Below are positions 7,675-16,494 of a DNA stretch of 64,000 nt, one piece after another. The notes under the pieces were generated by a model, which ran no database searches, had not been told where the DNA came from, and saw only the letters and a list, made by a program, of their open reading frames with translations. Numbering within the stretch: the first letter of the stretch is position 1; each line of letters begins with the position of its first letter. A program made the translations under genes and the position numbers. The DNA is from Hymenobacter oligotrophus (GTDB lineage Bacteria > Bacteroidota > Bacteroidia > Cytophagales > Hymenobacteraceae), in contig NZ_CP032317.1 in assembly GCF_003574965.1 (NCBI RefSeq), positions 3,286,001 through 3,350,000 of the forward strand. Direction: 5' to 3'.

Positions 7675-8535
7675 GTGACCATTAGCCAGCTTACCGACCA
7701 GCTCACCCAGGCGTTGCTGCCTTTGTACCCGGCCCCCGAAGCCAGCAGCATCGCGGGCATAGTGGTAGAGCACATGTTGCATCTTTCGCCGCTGCAGCGC
7801 CGCGTGCAAGCCGCCGATGCCGTGCCGGCCGATGCGCAGGCAAGTGCCCAGGCAGCCCTAGGCCGGTTGCTGCAGCACGAGCCCGTGCAGTACGTGCTGG
7901 GCGTGGCGCCGTTCCTCGATATGGAGCTGCTGGTAACACCGGCCACGCTCATTCCTAGGTCCGAAACCGAGGAGCTGGTGCAGCTGATTGTGCAGGAACA
8001 GGCAAGTAAGCAGGGCCTGCGCGTGCTCGATGTGGGCACTGGTTCGGGCTGTATCCCAATTGGTTTGGCGCGCCAGCTACCTACAAGCCAGGTGTGGGGG
8101 CTCGATATTTCGGCCGAAGCCTTAGCGGTTGCCCAGCAAAACGGACAGCGCTACGCCCCGCAGGTGCAGTGGCTGCAAGCCGATATTTTGCAAGCCGATC
8201 CGCCCGGCCTCGAAGCCCGCAGCCTCGATGTGCTCGTGAGCAACCCGCCCTACGTGCGCGAGTCGGAGCAGGCCCTGATGCGGCCCAACGTGCTGCAGTA
8301 CGAGCCGCATACTGCCCTGTTCGTGCCCGACAACGACCCTCTCGTATTCTACCGTCGCCTGACCAACCTAGGGAGGCAATTGCTCAAAGCGGGAGGAGCT
8401 ATCTACTTCGAAATCAACGAGGCGCTGCCGCACGAAACCGTGGCCCTGCTCGAGCAAGCAGGCTACCAGCAAGCCCGCGCCCTGCCCGACCTCACGGGCC
8501 GCGCGCGCATGGTGCGGGCTACGTGGCTTGGCTGA
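7675..8535 (+). CDS. prmC: Release factor glutamine methyltransferase PrmC
   Basis: Methylates the glutamine of the GGQ motif in peptide release factors. The 286-residue product has an N-terminal helical domain, the AdoMet motif VLDVGTGSGCIPIGLA near residue 117, and the diagnostic catalytic NPPY (VSNPPYV) near residue 190. The start is GTG at 7675, since no ATG is available before the conserved N-terminal region. A putative -7 box sits just upstream. It is divergently paired with ribD and probably transcribed independently of the sugar genes that follow, because a new TACCTTTG box appears after its stop. Confidence 0.94.
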   Translation: MTISQLTDQLTQALLPLYPAPEASSIAGIVVEHMLHLSPLQRRVQAADAVPADAQASAQAALGRLLQHEPVQYVLGVAPFLDMELLVTPATLIPRSETEELVQLIVQEQASKQGLRVLDVGTGSGCIPIGLARQLPTSQVWGLDISAEALAVAQQNGQRYAPQVQWLQADILQADPPGLEARSLDVLVSNPPYVRESEQALMRPNVLQYEPHTALFVPDNDPLVFYRRLTNLGRQLLKAGGAIYFEINEALPHETVALLEQAGYQQARALPDLTGRARMVRATWLG

Positions 8536-8576
8536 AGGCGCGGCGTTTAAGCCAATGACGTCTAAGCGAAAAGGCC

Positions 8577-8584
8577 TACCTTTG
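8577..8584 (+). promoter_or_regulatory. Putative -7 box (TACCTTTG) of the nucleotide-sugar cluster
   Basis: TAnnTTTG match 32 bases before the first gene of the cluster at 8616. Confidence 0.5.
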
Positions 8585-8615
8585 CCCGCCGAAAACAACT
8601 GCTGCTGGCTGGCCC

Positions 8616-9212
8616 ATGACCCAAACTGCCCCCGACTACTTTGCGCACCCCACCGCCGTTCTCGACGAGGGTTGCCGCATTGGTGCCGGTACGCGCATTT
8701 GGCATTTTTGCCACGTGAGCAGCGGCGCTGAGTTGGGCGAAGGCTGCTCGTTGGGCCAAAATGTGTTTGTGGCCGATGGAGTACGCCTGGGTAGTAACGT
8801 AAAGGTGCAGAACAATGTGAGCCTTTACTCCGGCGTGGTGTGCCACGACGACGTGTTCATCGGGCCATCGGCCGTGTTCACCAACGTGCGCAACCCTCGG
8901 GCTGCGGTGCCCCGCCGTCACCAGTATCAGGCCACTGTGTTGGAGCAGGGCGTGAGCATTGGGGCCAACAGCACCATCGTGTGCGGCGTGCACCTAGGGG
9001 CCTACGCTTTTGTGGGTGCCGGCTCAGTGGTGACCAAAAATGTGTTGCCCTACGCCTTGGTGTACGGCAACCCGGCCCGCCAGCACGGCTGGGTAAGCCA
9101 GCACGGCCACAGGCTGCAGTTTGATGCGGCCGGTGCCGGGGCCTGCCCCGAAAGCGGCTGGCAATACCAATTAACCGGCCAGCGCGTTTCGCGTATGAGC
9201 GCCGAGCAATAA
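8616..9212 (+). CDS. Left-handed beta-helix acyltransferase, WbpD/WlbB-like
   Basis: Probable acetyl-CoA-dependent N-acetyltransferase acting on a UDP-amino-sugar. The 198-residue protein consists largely of hexapeptide repeats (for example IGAGTRIWHF, LGQNVFVADGV, IGANSTIVCGV, VGAGSVVTKNV) forming a left-handed beta-helix and ends near a GNPAR motif typical of sugar O/N-acetyltransferases. The IWHFCHV and TNVRNPRA segments resemble WbpD/WlbB enzymes that acetylate UDP-3-amino-hexuronates. It begins the sugar gene run and sits 40 bases before the UDP-sugar dehydrogenase. The exact acceptor is inferred; no 3-aminotransferase is present here. Confidence 0.85.
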   Translation: MTQTAPDYFAHPTAVLDEGCRIGAGTRIWHFCHVSSGAELGEGCSLGQNVFVADGVRLGSNVKVQNNVSLYSGVVCHDDVFIGPSAVFTNVRNPRAAVPRRHQYQATVLEQGVSIGANSTIVCGVHLGAYAFVGAGSVVTKNVLPYALVYGNPARQHGWVSQHGHRLQFDAAGAGACPESGWQYQLTGQRVSRMSAEQ

Positions 9213-9252
9213 TCTGAATATCCAAGCTCCCGTTTCCAAGTTTCTTCGACCC

Positions 9253-10548
9253 GTGTACGAGCAGTTACTGAATAAAGAGGCCAAGCTGGCCGTTATCGGC
9301 CTAGGCTATGTGGGCCTGCCTATTGCCCTGGAGTTTGCCCGCAAAATCAGCGTCATCGGCTTCGATATCAACGCCCAGCGCGTGGAGATGATGCGCAACA
9401 ACCAAGACCCCAGCGGCGAACTGGAGGCCGAGGCATTCGAAGGCTGCAACATCACGTTCACCGATTCGCTGGATGTGCTGCGCGAAGCGCGCTTTTTCGT
9501 GGTGGCCGTGCCTACGCCCATCGACGAGCACGCCATGCCCGACCTCAAGCCGCTGATTGGCGCCTCCACTACCGTAGGCAAAGTGCTGAAAAAGGGCGAC
9601 TACGTAGTGTACGAATCGACCGTGTACCCGGGCTGCACCGAAGAGGACTGCATTCCGATTTTGGAGCGCGAGTCGGGCCTGAAGTTTCCCGCTGACTTTA
9701 AAGTAGGCTACTCGCCCGAACGCATCAACCCCGGCGACAAAGAGCACACCCTGGCCACGATCGTAAAAGTGGTATCGGGCTGCGATGCCGAGTCGCTCGA
9801 GGAAATTGCCAAAACGTACGAGCTGGTAGTAACCGCAGGCGTACACCGCGCTTCTTCGATCAAAGTGGCCGAAGCCGCTAAAATAATCGAAAACACCCAG
9901 CGCGACGTCAACATTGCGCTGATGAACGAGCTGTCGATGATTTTCGACCGTATGCGCATTAACACTTACGAAGTGCTCGAGGCTGCTGGTACAAAGTGGA
10001 ACTTCCTGAAGTTTAGCCCCGGCTTGGTGGGCGGCCACTGCATCGGCGTCGATCCGTACTACCTCACCTACAAAGCTAAAGAACTCGGTTACGACGCCAA
10101 GGTCATTCTCTCGGGCCGGACCACCAACGACGGCATGGGCGCTTACATCGCGCGCAAAACCGTGCAGATGATGATCAAGCAGGGCAAGGACGTGGCCAAA
10201 TCGAAGGTGCTCGTGATGGGCGCTACTTTTAAGGAAAACGTGGAGGACATCCGCAACTCCAAAGTAGCCGACGTTATCAACGAGTTGCGCAACTTCTCGG
10301 TCAACGTCGACATCGTCGATCCGCACGCCGACTCCCAAGAGCTGAACCACGAATACGGTTTCAGCCTGATTCCGGAAAGCCAGATTGGCAACGACTACGA
10401 TGCCGTGGTGGTGGCCGTAAGCCACAAACCTTACACGCAACTCGACGAAGAGTACTTTAAATCGATTACGGCTCCTAAAGCTGTCCTGGTCGATATTAAG
10501 GGCTTGTTCCGCGAGAAAATCAACGAATTGCAGTACTGGAGCCTGTAA
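9253..10548 (+). CDS. UDP-N-acetylhexosamine 6-dehydrogenase (WbpO/TviB-like)
   Basis: NAD-dependent oxidation of UDP-GalNAc or UDP-GlcNAc to the uronic acid. The 431-residue protein has an N-terminal Rossmann motif GLGYVGLP, the YESTVYPGCTEE segment, the SPERINPGD stretch shared by WbpO/TviB types, and the catalytic-cysteine region GLVGGHCIGVDPYYL. A second nucleotide-binding half follows (VLVMGATFKENVEDIRNSK). The start is GTG at 9253. With the WbpP-like epimerase at 12859 it could make UDP-GalNAcA. Which epimer it accepts is inference. Confidence 0.9.
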   Translation: MYEQLLNKEAKLAVIGLGYVGLPIALEFARKISVIGFDINAQRVEMMRNNQDPSGELEAEAFEGCNITFTDSLDVLREARFFVVAVPTPIDEHAMPDLKPLIGASTTVGKVLKKGDYVVYESTVYPGCTEEDCIPILERESGLKFPADFKVGYSPERINPGDKEHTLATIVKVVSGCDAESLEEIAKTYELVVTAGVHRASSIKVAEAAKIIENTQRDVNIALMNELSMIFDRMRINTYEVLEAAGTKWNFLKFSPGLVGGHCIGVDPYYLTYKAKELGYDAKVILSGRTTNDGMGAYIARKTVQMMIKQGKDVAKSKVLVMGATFKENVEDIRNSKVADVINELRNFSVNVDIVDPHADSQELNHEYGFSLIPESQIGNDYDAVVVAVSHKPYTQLDEEYFKSITAPKAVLVDIKGLFREKINELQYWSL

Positions 10549-10556
10549 TTATTGGG

Positions 10557-10639
10557 TGAGCAGATAAAGGGATGAATAAATGAGTAGGTAAAAGCTCGTT
10601 GTTCATCTATTCATCTGCTCATTTATTCCTTCTTTCATT
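10557..10639. repeat. Imperfect inverted repeat before galE
   Basis: A/T- and G-rich arms facing each other (GAATAAATGAGTAG against its near-complement in 10609-10631) fill the gap ending at the galE ATG. It is one of several low-complexity inverted repeats between genes in this window. Confidence 0.5.
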
Positions 10640-11668
10640 ATGAAAAAGATTCTTGTTACGGGCGGCGCTGGCTACATCGGTTCGCACACCGTGGTTGCGC
10701 TGAAGGAAGCAGGCTTCACGCCTATCATTGTCGATAACTTTTCCAACTCGAAAGACACGGCGCTGGAAGGTATTCGGAGCATCCTAGGTGCCGACGTAAA
10801 GTGTTACCACACCGACTGCGCCGATAAGGTGGCTTTCCGGGAAGTGTTCGAAGCTGAAACAGACCTAGCAGGCGTTATCCATTTCGCGGCCTACAAAGCT
10901 GTGGGCGAGTCGGTAGAGAAACCGCTTGCTTACTTCCAGAACAACGTGGGCTCGTTGCTGGTGCTGCTGGAACTGATGCAAGAGTTTAAGGTCAACAACC
11001 TTGTTTTCTCCTCGTCGTGCACCGTGTACGGTGTGCCTGATCAGCTGCCGGTAACCGAGCAAACGCCCACCAAAGCGGCTAGTTCGCCGTACGGCCGCAC
11101 CAAGCAAATGTGCGAAGACATCCTGCGCGACTTGTCGCAGGCGCCAGGCAACGAAGTAAAAAGCATCTTGCTGCGCTATTTTAACCCCATCGGCGCGCAC
11201 CCATCGGGGAAGATCGGCGAGCTGCCCCTAGGTGTACCCAACAACCTGGTGCCCTTCGTAACGCAAACCGCCGCTGGCTGGCGCGACCAGTTAACGGTGT
11301 ACGGCGTGGATTACGATACACCCGACGGCTCGTGCATCCGCGACTACATCTACGTAGGCGACCTAGCCCGTGCCCACGTAGTGGCGGTGCAGCGCCAGCT
11401 CGATGGCAAAGCCGAAACCGTGGAAGTGTTCAACGTAGGTACCGGCCACGGCAACTCGGTACTAGAGGTGGTAAAAGCCTTCGAAAAAGTAACCGGGCAG
11501 CCGCTGAGATACCGCACCGGCCCGCGCCGCGTCGGCGATGTGCCTGCCATTTATGCCGACGCTACCAAGGGAGCCAACGTACTTGGTTTCCGTACCGAAG
11601 TAGGGCTGGAGGAAGCCTTGGCCACTGCTTGGCGCTGGCAGCAAAACCTAGGTGCCAAGCCCGAATAA
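10640..11668 (+). CDS. galE: UDP-glucose 4-epimerase
   Basis: Interconverts UDP-glucose and UDP-galactose with bound NAD. The 342-residue extended SDR starts with the dinucleotide motif TGGAGYIGSH and has the catalytic serine segment SSSCTVYG and the YxxxK motif YGRTK. The RYFNPIGAHPSG stretch and the GTGHGNSV segment are typical of GalE. It begins immediately after an inverted repeat and precedes rfbB by 27 bases, so galE and rfbB are probably co-transcribed. Confidence 0.94.
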   Translation: MKKILVTGGAGYIGSHTVVALKEAGFTPIIVDNFSNSKDTALEGIRSILGADVKCYHTDCADKVAFREVFEAETDLAGVIHFAAYKAVGESVEKPLAYFQNNVGSLLVLLELMQEFKVNNLVFSSSCTVYGVPDQLPVTEQTPTKAASSPYGRTKQMCEDILRDLSQAPGNEVKSILLRYFNPIGAHPSGKIGELPLGVPNNLVPFVTQTAAGWRDQLTVYGVDYDTPDGSCIRDYIYVGDLARAHVVAVQRQLDGKAETVEVFNVGTGHGNSVLEVVKAFEKVTGQPLRYRTGPRRVGDVPAIYADATKGANVLGFRTEVGLEEALATAWRWQQNLGAKPE

Positions 11669-11695
11669 CTCTCAACACGACTTCTGCTCCCGATC

Positions 11696-12751
11696 ATGAA
11701 AATCCTTATTACCGGCGGCGCTGGTTTCATTGGCTCGCACGTAGTGCGGTTGTTCGTAACGAAGTACCCCGAGTATCAGATCCTGAACCTGGATGCGCTA
11801 ACCTACGCGGGTAACCTAGAGAACCTGCGCGACATCGAGGACCGGCCGAACTACCGTTTCATCAAAGGCGACCTGACCGACCAGGCTTTTGTTGACCAGC
11901 TGTTTGCCACCGAGCAGCCCGATTCGGTGATTCACCTGGCGGCGGAATCGCACGTCGACCGCTCGATTACCGACCCGCTGGCGTTCGTAAAGACAAACGT
12001 ACTGGGTACGGTTCACTTGCTGAACGCGGCCCGGCACCTGTGGCAGCCCAACGGCTACGAGGGCCACGTGTTTTACCACGTGAGCACCGACGAGGTATAC
12101 GGATCCTTGGAAATGGACGGCGGCATGTTCACCGAAGACACGCCCTACGACCCTCGCTCGCCCTACTCGGCCTCCAAGGCGTCGTCGGATCACTTCGTGC
12201 GGGCTTGGTTTCACACGTACCACATGCCGGTGAAAATCAGCAACTGCTCGAACAACTACGGTCCGAACCACTTCCCCGAGAAGCTGATTCCGTTGGCGCT
12301 GCACCGCATTCAGAAGGGCGAAGCCATTCCGGTGTACGGCCGCGGCGAAAACGTGCGCGACTGGCTGTTCGTGAAAGACCACGCCACGGCCATCGACGCG
12401 GTTTTCCACAGCGGCAAAGTTGGCGAGACCTACAACATCGGTGGTGTGAACGAATGGAAGAACATCGACCTTATTCACTTGCTCTGCGACGTGATGGACG
12501 AGAAGTTGGGCAAAGCCCAAGGTGCTTCGCGTCAGCTAATTAAGTTTGTGACCGACCGCGCCGGCCACGATTTGCGCTACGCTATCGACTCGAGCAAGAT
12601 CATGAACGATCTGGGCTGGAAACCTTCGGTAACCTTCGAGCAGGGCCTGCGCCAAACGGTAGATTGGTACTTCGAAAATCAGGAGTGGCTGGAGCGCGTA
12701 ACCAGCGGCGCCTACCAGGATTACTACCGCCAGCAATACGCCGCGCGCTGA
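11696..12751 (+). CDS. rfbB: dTDP-glucose 4,6-dehydratase
   Basis: Converts dTDP-glucose to dTDP-4-keto-6-deoxyglucose, the branch point for rhamnose and many amino-deoxy sugars. The 351-residue extended SDR has TGGAGFIGSHV at the N-terminus, the STDEVYGSL catalytic stretch typical of RmlB, YSASKASSD carrying the YxxxK pair, and the NNYGPNHFPEKLIPL segment. The partner rfbA lies in the same cluster at 14014, whereas rmlC and rmlD are not in the window, so the end product may be a sugar other than rhamnose or the missing genes are elsewhere. Confidence 0.95.
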   Translation: MKILITGGAGFIGSHVVRLFVTKYPEYQILNLDALTYAGNLENLRDIEDRPNYRFIKGDLTDQAFVDQLFATEQPDSVIHLAAESHVDRSITDPLAFVKTNVLGTVHLLNAARHLWQPNGYEGHVFYHVSTDEVYGSLEMDGGMFTEDTPYDPRSPYSASKASSDHFVRAWFHTYHMPVKISNCSNNYGPNHFPEKLIPLALHRIQKGEAIPVYGRGENVRDWLFVKDHATAIDAVFHSGKVGETYNIGGVNEWKNIDLIHLLCDVMDEKLGKAQGASRQLIKFVTDRAGHDLRYAIDSSKIMNDLGWKPSVTFEQGLRQTVDWYFENQEWLERVTSGAYQDYYRQQYAAR

Positions 12752-12759
12752 TACGCTTG

Positions 12760-12852
12760 CAATGAACAATTGTCAATGAGCAATGAACAATGCTCTTGAT
12801 GCCTAAAGGCCAAAAGCAGCATTGTTCATTGCTCATTGTTCATTGATAATTG
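12760..12852. repeat. AATGAGCAATGAACAATG-type inverted repeat
   Basis: The 34-base arms (12760-12793 and 12819-12852) share 20 perfect inner bases and weaker outer matches. They end 6 bases before the ATG at 12859. The same sequence type recurs at 14896-14987. Confidence 0.65.
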
Positions 12853-12858
12853 ACTTTC

Positions 12859-13866
12859 ATGTACGAACAGCCCTTTCACGAGCAGCCGCTCGATAATCTT
12901 ACTTTCCTCGTCACCGGCGGGGCAGGCTTTATCGGTTCCAACATCGTAGAGTACCTGCTGAAGCACGGGGTGAAGAAGGTGCGCACCTTCGACAACTACT
13001 CCAACGGTTTCCGCAAAAACCTACGCTTATTTGAGGGCAACCCGGCGCTAGAAATTCTCGACGGCGACATTCGCGACCCGCAAGCGTGCCGCGCAGCCTG
13101 CGAAGGCGCTGATGTGGTGTTGCACCAAGCCGCCCTAGGTTCGGTACCACGTTCCATTAACGACCCCATCACCTCGAACGACGTGAACGTGGGCGGTTTC
13201 GTGAACATGCTGGTAGCCGCCAAGAATGCCGGCGTGAAGCGCTTCGTGTACGCAGCTTCCAGCAGCACTTACGGCGACTCGCCGCACTTGCCCAAGATCG
13301 AGGACCGCATCGGCAAGCCCCTGTCGCCCTATGCGGTAACGAAGTACGCCAACGAGCTATACGCCGACGTGTTTGGCAAAACGTACGGCATGGAAATCAT
13401 CGGCCTGCGCTACTTCAACATCTTCGGACCGCGGCAAGACCCAAATGGGGCGTATGCGGCGGTGATTCCGCTGTTTATCGACGCGGTGCTTAAGGGCAAA
13501 GCGCCTCGCATCAACGGCGACGGCGGCCAAACGCGCGACTTCACGTTTGTGGAGAACTGCGTGCAAGCCAACATTCGGGCGGCTTTGGTGCAAAACCCCG
13601 AGGCCGTGAACCAGGTGTACAACATTGCCGTGGCCGACCGCACCTCGCTCAACGACCTGTTCAATATTCTAAAGGAAGAGGCCGGCGTGGATATTACGCC
13701 CGAGTACGGCCCCAACCGCGCCGGCGACATCCGCGATTCGTTGGCCGATATAAGCAAGGCGGAGCGTCTGCTGGGCTATAATCCGCAGGTGCGTATCCGC
13801 GAAGGCCTGAAGCGTACGCTCGAGTGGTTCCGGGCCAACGAGGCATTTATTCAAGAACGCGGTTAA
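12859..13866 (+). CDS. NAD-dependent epimerase, WbpP-like (UDP-HexNAc 4-epimerase)
   Basis: Extended SDR likely converting UDP-GlcNAc and UDP-GalNAc. The 335-residue protein has TGGAGFIGSN near residue 18, the LGSVPRSINDP segment characteristic of WbpP/Gne-like enzymes, AASSSTYGDSP with the catalytic serine, YAVTKYANE with the YxxxK pair and RYFNIFGPRQDPNG. ATG 12859 is chosen over a TTG at 12850, which lies within or beside the preceding inverted repeat. Together with the dehydrogenase at 9253 it forms a plausible UDP-GalNAcA route (inference). Confidence 0.88.
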   Translation: MYEQPFHEQPLDNLTFLVTGGAGFIGSNIVEYLLKHGVKKVRTFDNYSNGFRKNLRLFEGNPALEILDGDIRDPQACRAACEGADVVLHQAALGSVPRSINDPITSNDVNVGGFVNMLVAAKNAGVKRFVYAASSSTYGDSPHLPKIEDRIGKPLSPYAVTKYANELYADVFGKTYGMEIIGLRYFNIFGPRQDPNGAYAAVIPLFIDAVLKGKAPRINGDGGQTRDFTFVENCVQANIRAALVQNPEAVNQVYNIAVADRTSLNDLFNILKEEAGVDITPEYGPNRAGDIRDSLADISKAERLLGYNPQVRIREGLKRTLEWFRANEAFIQERG

Positions 13867-13880
13867 CAGCAAGGAGCCCA

Positions 13881-13998
13881 GAACGTCATGTCGAGCTTGC
13901 CGAGACATCTCGCTCGGGTGGTAATCTTCTCGTTAAACCAAGAAGTCACTCTCAGACGTCAGCACGCGAGATGTCCCGGCAAGCTCGACATGACGTTC
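13881..13998. repeat. Palindromic element between the wbpP-like gene and rfbA
   Basis: 33-base arms (13881-13913 and 13966-13998) agree except for one base and carry GTCATGTCGAGCTTGCCGAG and its complement. The right side has the GACGTCAGCACGCGAGATG unit also found at 3843 and 17817. It fills most of the 147-base gap. Confidence 0.75.
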
Positions 13999-14013
13999 TC
14001 ATAACTCTACTCC

Positions 14014-14886
14014 ATGAAAGGCATTATCCTCGCCGGCGGTTCCGGCACCCGTTTGCACCCGCTGACGCTGGCCGTGAGCAAGCAGCTCATGCCGGTTTAC
14101 GACAAGCCGATGATCTACTATCCGTTGTCGGTGCTAATGATGGCCGGCATCCGTGATATCCTGATCATTACCACGCCTCACGACCAAGCGCAGTTCCAGC
14201 GCCTGTTGGGCGACGGCCAGAACCTCGGTTGCAACTTCCAGTACGCCGTGCAGGAGGTGCCCAACGGCCTGGCGCAGGCTTTTGTGATTGGCGAAGAGTT
14301 TATCGGCGGCGACAAAGTGGCCCTGGTGCTCGGCGACAACATTTTCTATGGCGCGGGCATGGAAGAGCTGCTGCAAAGCAACAACAACCCCGACGGCGGC
14401 GTGGTGTACGCCTACCACGTGCATGACCCCGAGCGCTACGGTGTGGTGGAGTTCGACGAGAACCTGCAGGCCCTCAGCATCGAGGAAAAGCCCAAGAAGC
14501 CCAAAAGCAACTACGCCGTGCCGGGCTTGTACTTCTACGACAACGAGGTGGTGAGCATTGCCAAAGCCCTGAAGCCCAGTGCCCGCGGCGAATACGAAAT
14601 TACCGACGTGAACCAGGAATACCTGCGCCGCGGCAAGCTGAAGGTGGGCATCCTAGGTCGGGGCACGGCTTGGCTCGACACGGGCACTTTCGAGTCGCTG
14701 ATGCAAGCCAGCGAGTTTGTGCGCGTAATTGAGCAGCGCCAGGGCCTGAAGGTGGGCTCGATTGAGGAAGTGGCCTACCGCCAAGGCTTCATCGACGCCG
14801 ATCAGCTGCGCAAAATCGCCGAACCGCTGCGCAAAAGCGGCTACGGTGACTACCTGCTGCACTTGCCCGAGCAACTGGTATTCTAG
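14014..14886 (+). CDS. rfbA: Glucose-1-phosphate thymidylyltransferase
   Basis: Makes dTDP-glucose from dTTP and glucose-1-phosphate, feeding RfbB. The 290-residue protein has the nucleotidyltransferase motif [11 protein letters not shown] near the N-terminus, [16 protein letters not shown], the GDNIFYG segment, [19 protein letters not shown] and [13 protein letters not shown] near the C-terminus. The length and motifs match RmlA. It follows a palindromic element rather than a tight operon junction and is followed by a hairpin with T-rich sequence. Confidence 0.95.
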   Translation: MKGIILAGGSGTRLHPLTLAVSKQLMPVYDKPMIYYPLSVLMMAGIRDILIITTPHDQAQFQRLLGDGQNLGCNFQYAVQEVPNGLAQAFVIGEEFIGGDKVALVLGDNIFYGAGMEELLQSNNNPDGGVVYAYHVHDPERYGVVEFDENLQALSIEEKPKKPKSNYAVPGLYFYDNEVVSIAKALKPSARGEYEITDVNQEYLRRGKLKVGILGRGTAWLDTGTFESLMQASEFVRVIEQRQGLKVGSIEEVAYRQGFIDADQLRKIAEPLRKSGYGDYLLHLPEQLVF

Positions 14887-14895
14887 TAATGGGGG

Positions 14896-14987
14896 ATTAA
14901 CAATGAGCAATGCCCGGTACCCCTAGGTGCCGGGCATTTGTTTTGCGCCGGGCACCTAGGCAGCACTGGCCATTGCTCATTATTAAT
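14896..14987. repeat. Low-complexity inverted repeat flanking the rfbA terminator
   Basis: 17-base arms ATTAACAATGAGCAATG (14896-14912) and its complement (14971-14987) differ at one position. The terminator hairpin and two CCTAGG motifs lie between them. Confidence 0.55.
14911..14944 (+). terminator. Hairpin terminator after rfbA
   Basis: Arms TGCCCGGTACC and GGTGCCGGGCA (one mismatch) enclose part of a CCTAGG motif and are followed by TTTGTTTT. Confidence 0.6.
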
Positions 14988-15021
14988 TGTTCATTGATCA
15001 TTATCAATTAACACCGGCCCC

Positions 15022-16242
15022 CTAGGGCAGCAACGCGCCGGCCAGCAGAGCGCCCAGCACCAGCACGTAGGAGGGAATCCGGTCCCACAGCAGCACCAGA
15101 AACGTAGCGCCCACCAACACCGGGTTTAGCGGCAGATCGACGCCGTAACGGCCCGGCCAGTGCCACACCACGCCATAGGGCAAGGGGTGGTACAGCAGAA
15201 ACGTGGCCGCCACTACCAAGCCAGCACTTACAGCGTTGATGCCCTCAAGCGACGCTTTAACCACGCGGTACTGCTTGAGCTGATCCCAGAAACGGATCAA
15301 AAAAAATATTAGCAGTGTGCCGGGCATAAAAATGCCGGCCGCCGCCACCAATGCGCCCACCAGTTGCCCGCCAATGCCGTACTCGCGCATGGCCAGGGCG
15401 CCGATGTAGGAGCTGAACGCAAAATTGGGCCCGGGCAATGCCTGTGTGAGGCCGTAGCCCGACAAAAACTCGGTGCTGCTGAGGTAGCCTTTGAATTCCA
15501 CAAACTCGGCGTAGAGCAGGGGCGCCAGCACTTGCCCGCCGCCAAACACCAGCGAGCCGTTGCGGTAAAAGTTCTCGAACAATCGCACCGGCAGCAAGCG
15601 CGTGTAGTGGCCCAGCAAGGCCGCCACCAGCGCCACCCCCAGCCACAGCACAAAATTCGACCACTCGATGCGGAGGGGCTCTTTTACCTCAATTTTCGGG
15701 AGCTTGCGGTAGCGGAAGGTGGTAATCAGGCCACCGCCCAAGAGCAGCAGCGGCAGTACCCAAGGCAGCTGGAAGAAATACGCAATCAGGGCCGAGGCCA
15801 CCAGCAGCGCCACCGAGGTTTTGGTATGAATTACCTTCTCGGCGATTTTATAGGCCGAGTACGCCACAAACCCCACCGCCACGGGCTGCACAAAGCGCAC
15901 CAGCCGCGCCACGAGGTCTTTATCCAGGTAGCTGATCGACAGACCGGCAATGGTCATGAGGCACACGGCGGGCAGCATCCAAACGAGCAGCGTAAGGTAA
16001 GCCAGATTAGGCCCGCCCAACCGAAACCCGATGGCGGTGATGGTTTGGGTGGAGGTAGGGCCGGGCAGCACCTGGCAAAGCGCCATCAGCTCGAGCAACT
16101 CGGCCGACGTGAGGTAGCGCCGCTTGTCCACCAACAAGCGCAGCATCATGGCGGTGTGGGCCTGCGGGCCCCCAAATGCTGTGAGGGCTAGCACAGCCAC
16201 GTCCTTCAGGAAGATGATGCCGCGTACGCGCTTGGCGTGCAT
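15022..16242 (-). CDS. chrA: Chromate transporter, two-domain (ChrA)
   Basis: Inner-membrane transporter of the CHR family, which exports chromate; physiological substrates of many homologues are untested. The roughly 406-residue protein has two homologous halves. The first half carries AFGGPQAH, then LPGPTSTQ in the GPTSTQTITAIGF region. The second has the matching VFGGGQVLAPLL and LPGPNFAFSSYIGAL. About ten membrane segments are visible. ATG 16242 matches the usual family N-terminus; a GTG at 16293 would add 17 residues. The stop lies in a CCTAGG motif. No regulator is adjacent. Confidence 0.92.
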   Translation of the reverse strand: MHAKRVRGIIFLKDVAVLALTAFGGPQAHTAMMLRLLVDKRRYLTSAELLELMALCQVLPGPTSTQTITAIGFRLGGPNLAYLTLLVWMLPAVCLMTIAGLSISYLDKDLVARLVRFVQPVAVGFVAYSAYKIAEKVIHTKTSVALLVASALIAYFFQLPWVLPLLLLGGGLITTFRYRKLPKIEVKEPLRIEWSNFVLWLGVALVAALLGHYTRLLPVRLFENFYRNGSLVFGGGQVLAPLLYAEFVEFKGYLSSTEFLSGYGLTQALPGPNFAFSSYIGALAMREYGIGGQLVGALVAAAGIFMPGTLLIFFLIRFWDQLKQYRVVKASLEGINAVSAGLVVAATFLLYHPLPYGVVWHWPGRYGVDLPLNPVLVGATFLVLLWDRIPSYVLVLGALLAGALLP

Positions 16243-16436
16243 GCGCCTGGGAGGAGGCGCCAGCTTTACTTCGGCGGGTTCCGGGAGCTGCACGGGCTAA
16301 GGGGTGGGTGGCAACAGTAAAGAAGCACAATCTGGCCCGAACGGCAAGCAAAGTAATGCAGGCTTTGGCCGGGTTGCCGGGGCAAGGCAGCGGGCCCTAG
16401 GTGCCGCCAGGCCAAGCGGGCACCTAGGGCCAAAAG

Positions 16437-16472
16437 GCAAGGGCTACCACTCCGCGGAGTGGTAGCCCTTGC
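16437..16472 (-). terminator. Perfect 36-base palindrome after the 2OG oxygenase gene
   Basis: Two 18-base arms meet without a loop and read GCAAGGGCTACCACTCCG on the left. TTTT lies just beyond it in the minus-strand direction. It probably terminates the gene ending at 16495. Confidence 0.6.
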
Positions 16473-16494
16473 CAGCCTGCCTTTCGGCAAGCAA

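Noticed and set aside
6687-8039. 450-codon open frame across ribD and prmC
   Set aside because: It spans two well-identified genes and the gap between them, and is very rich in Arg, Pro and Ala.
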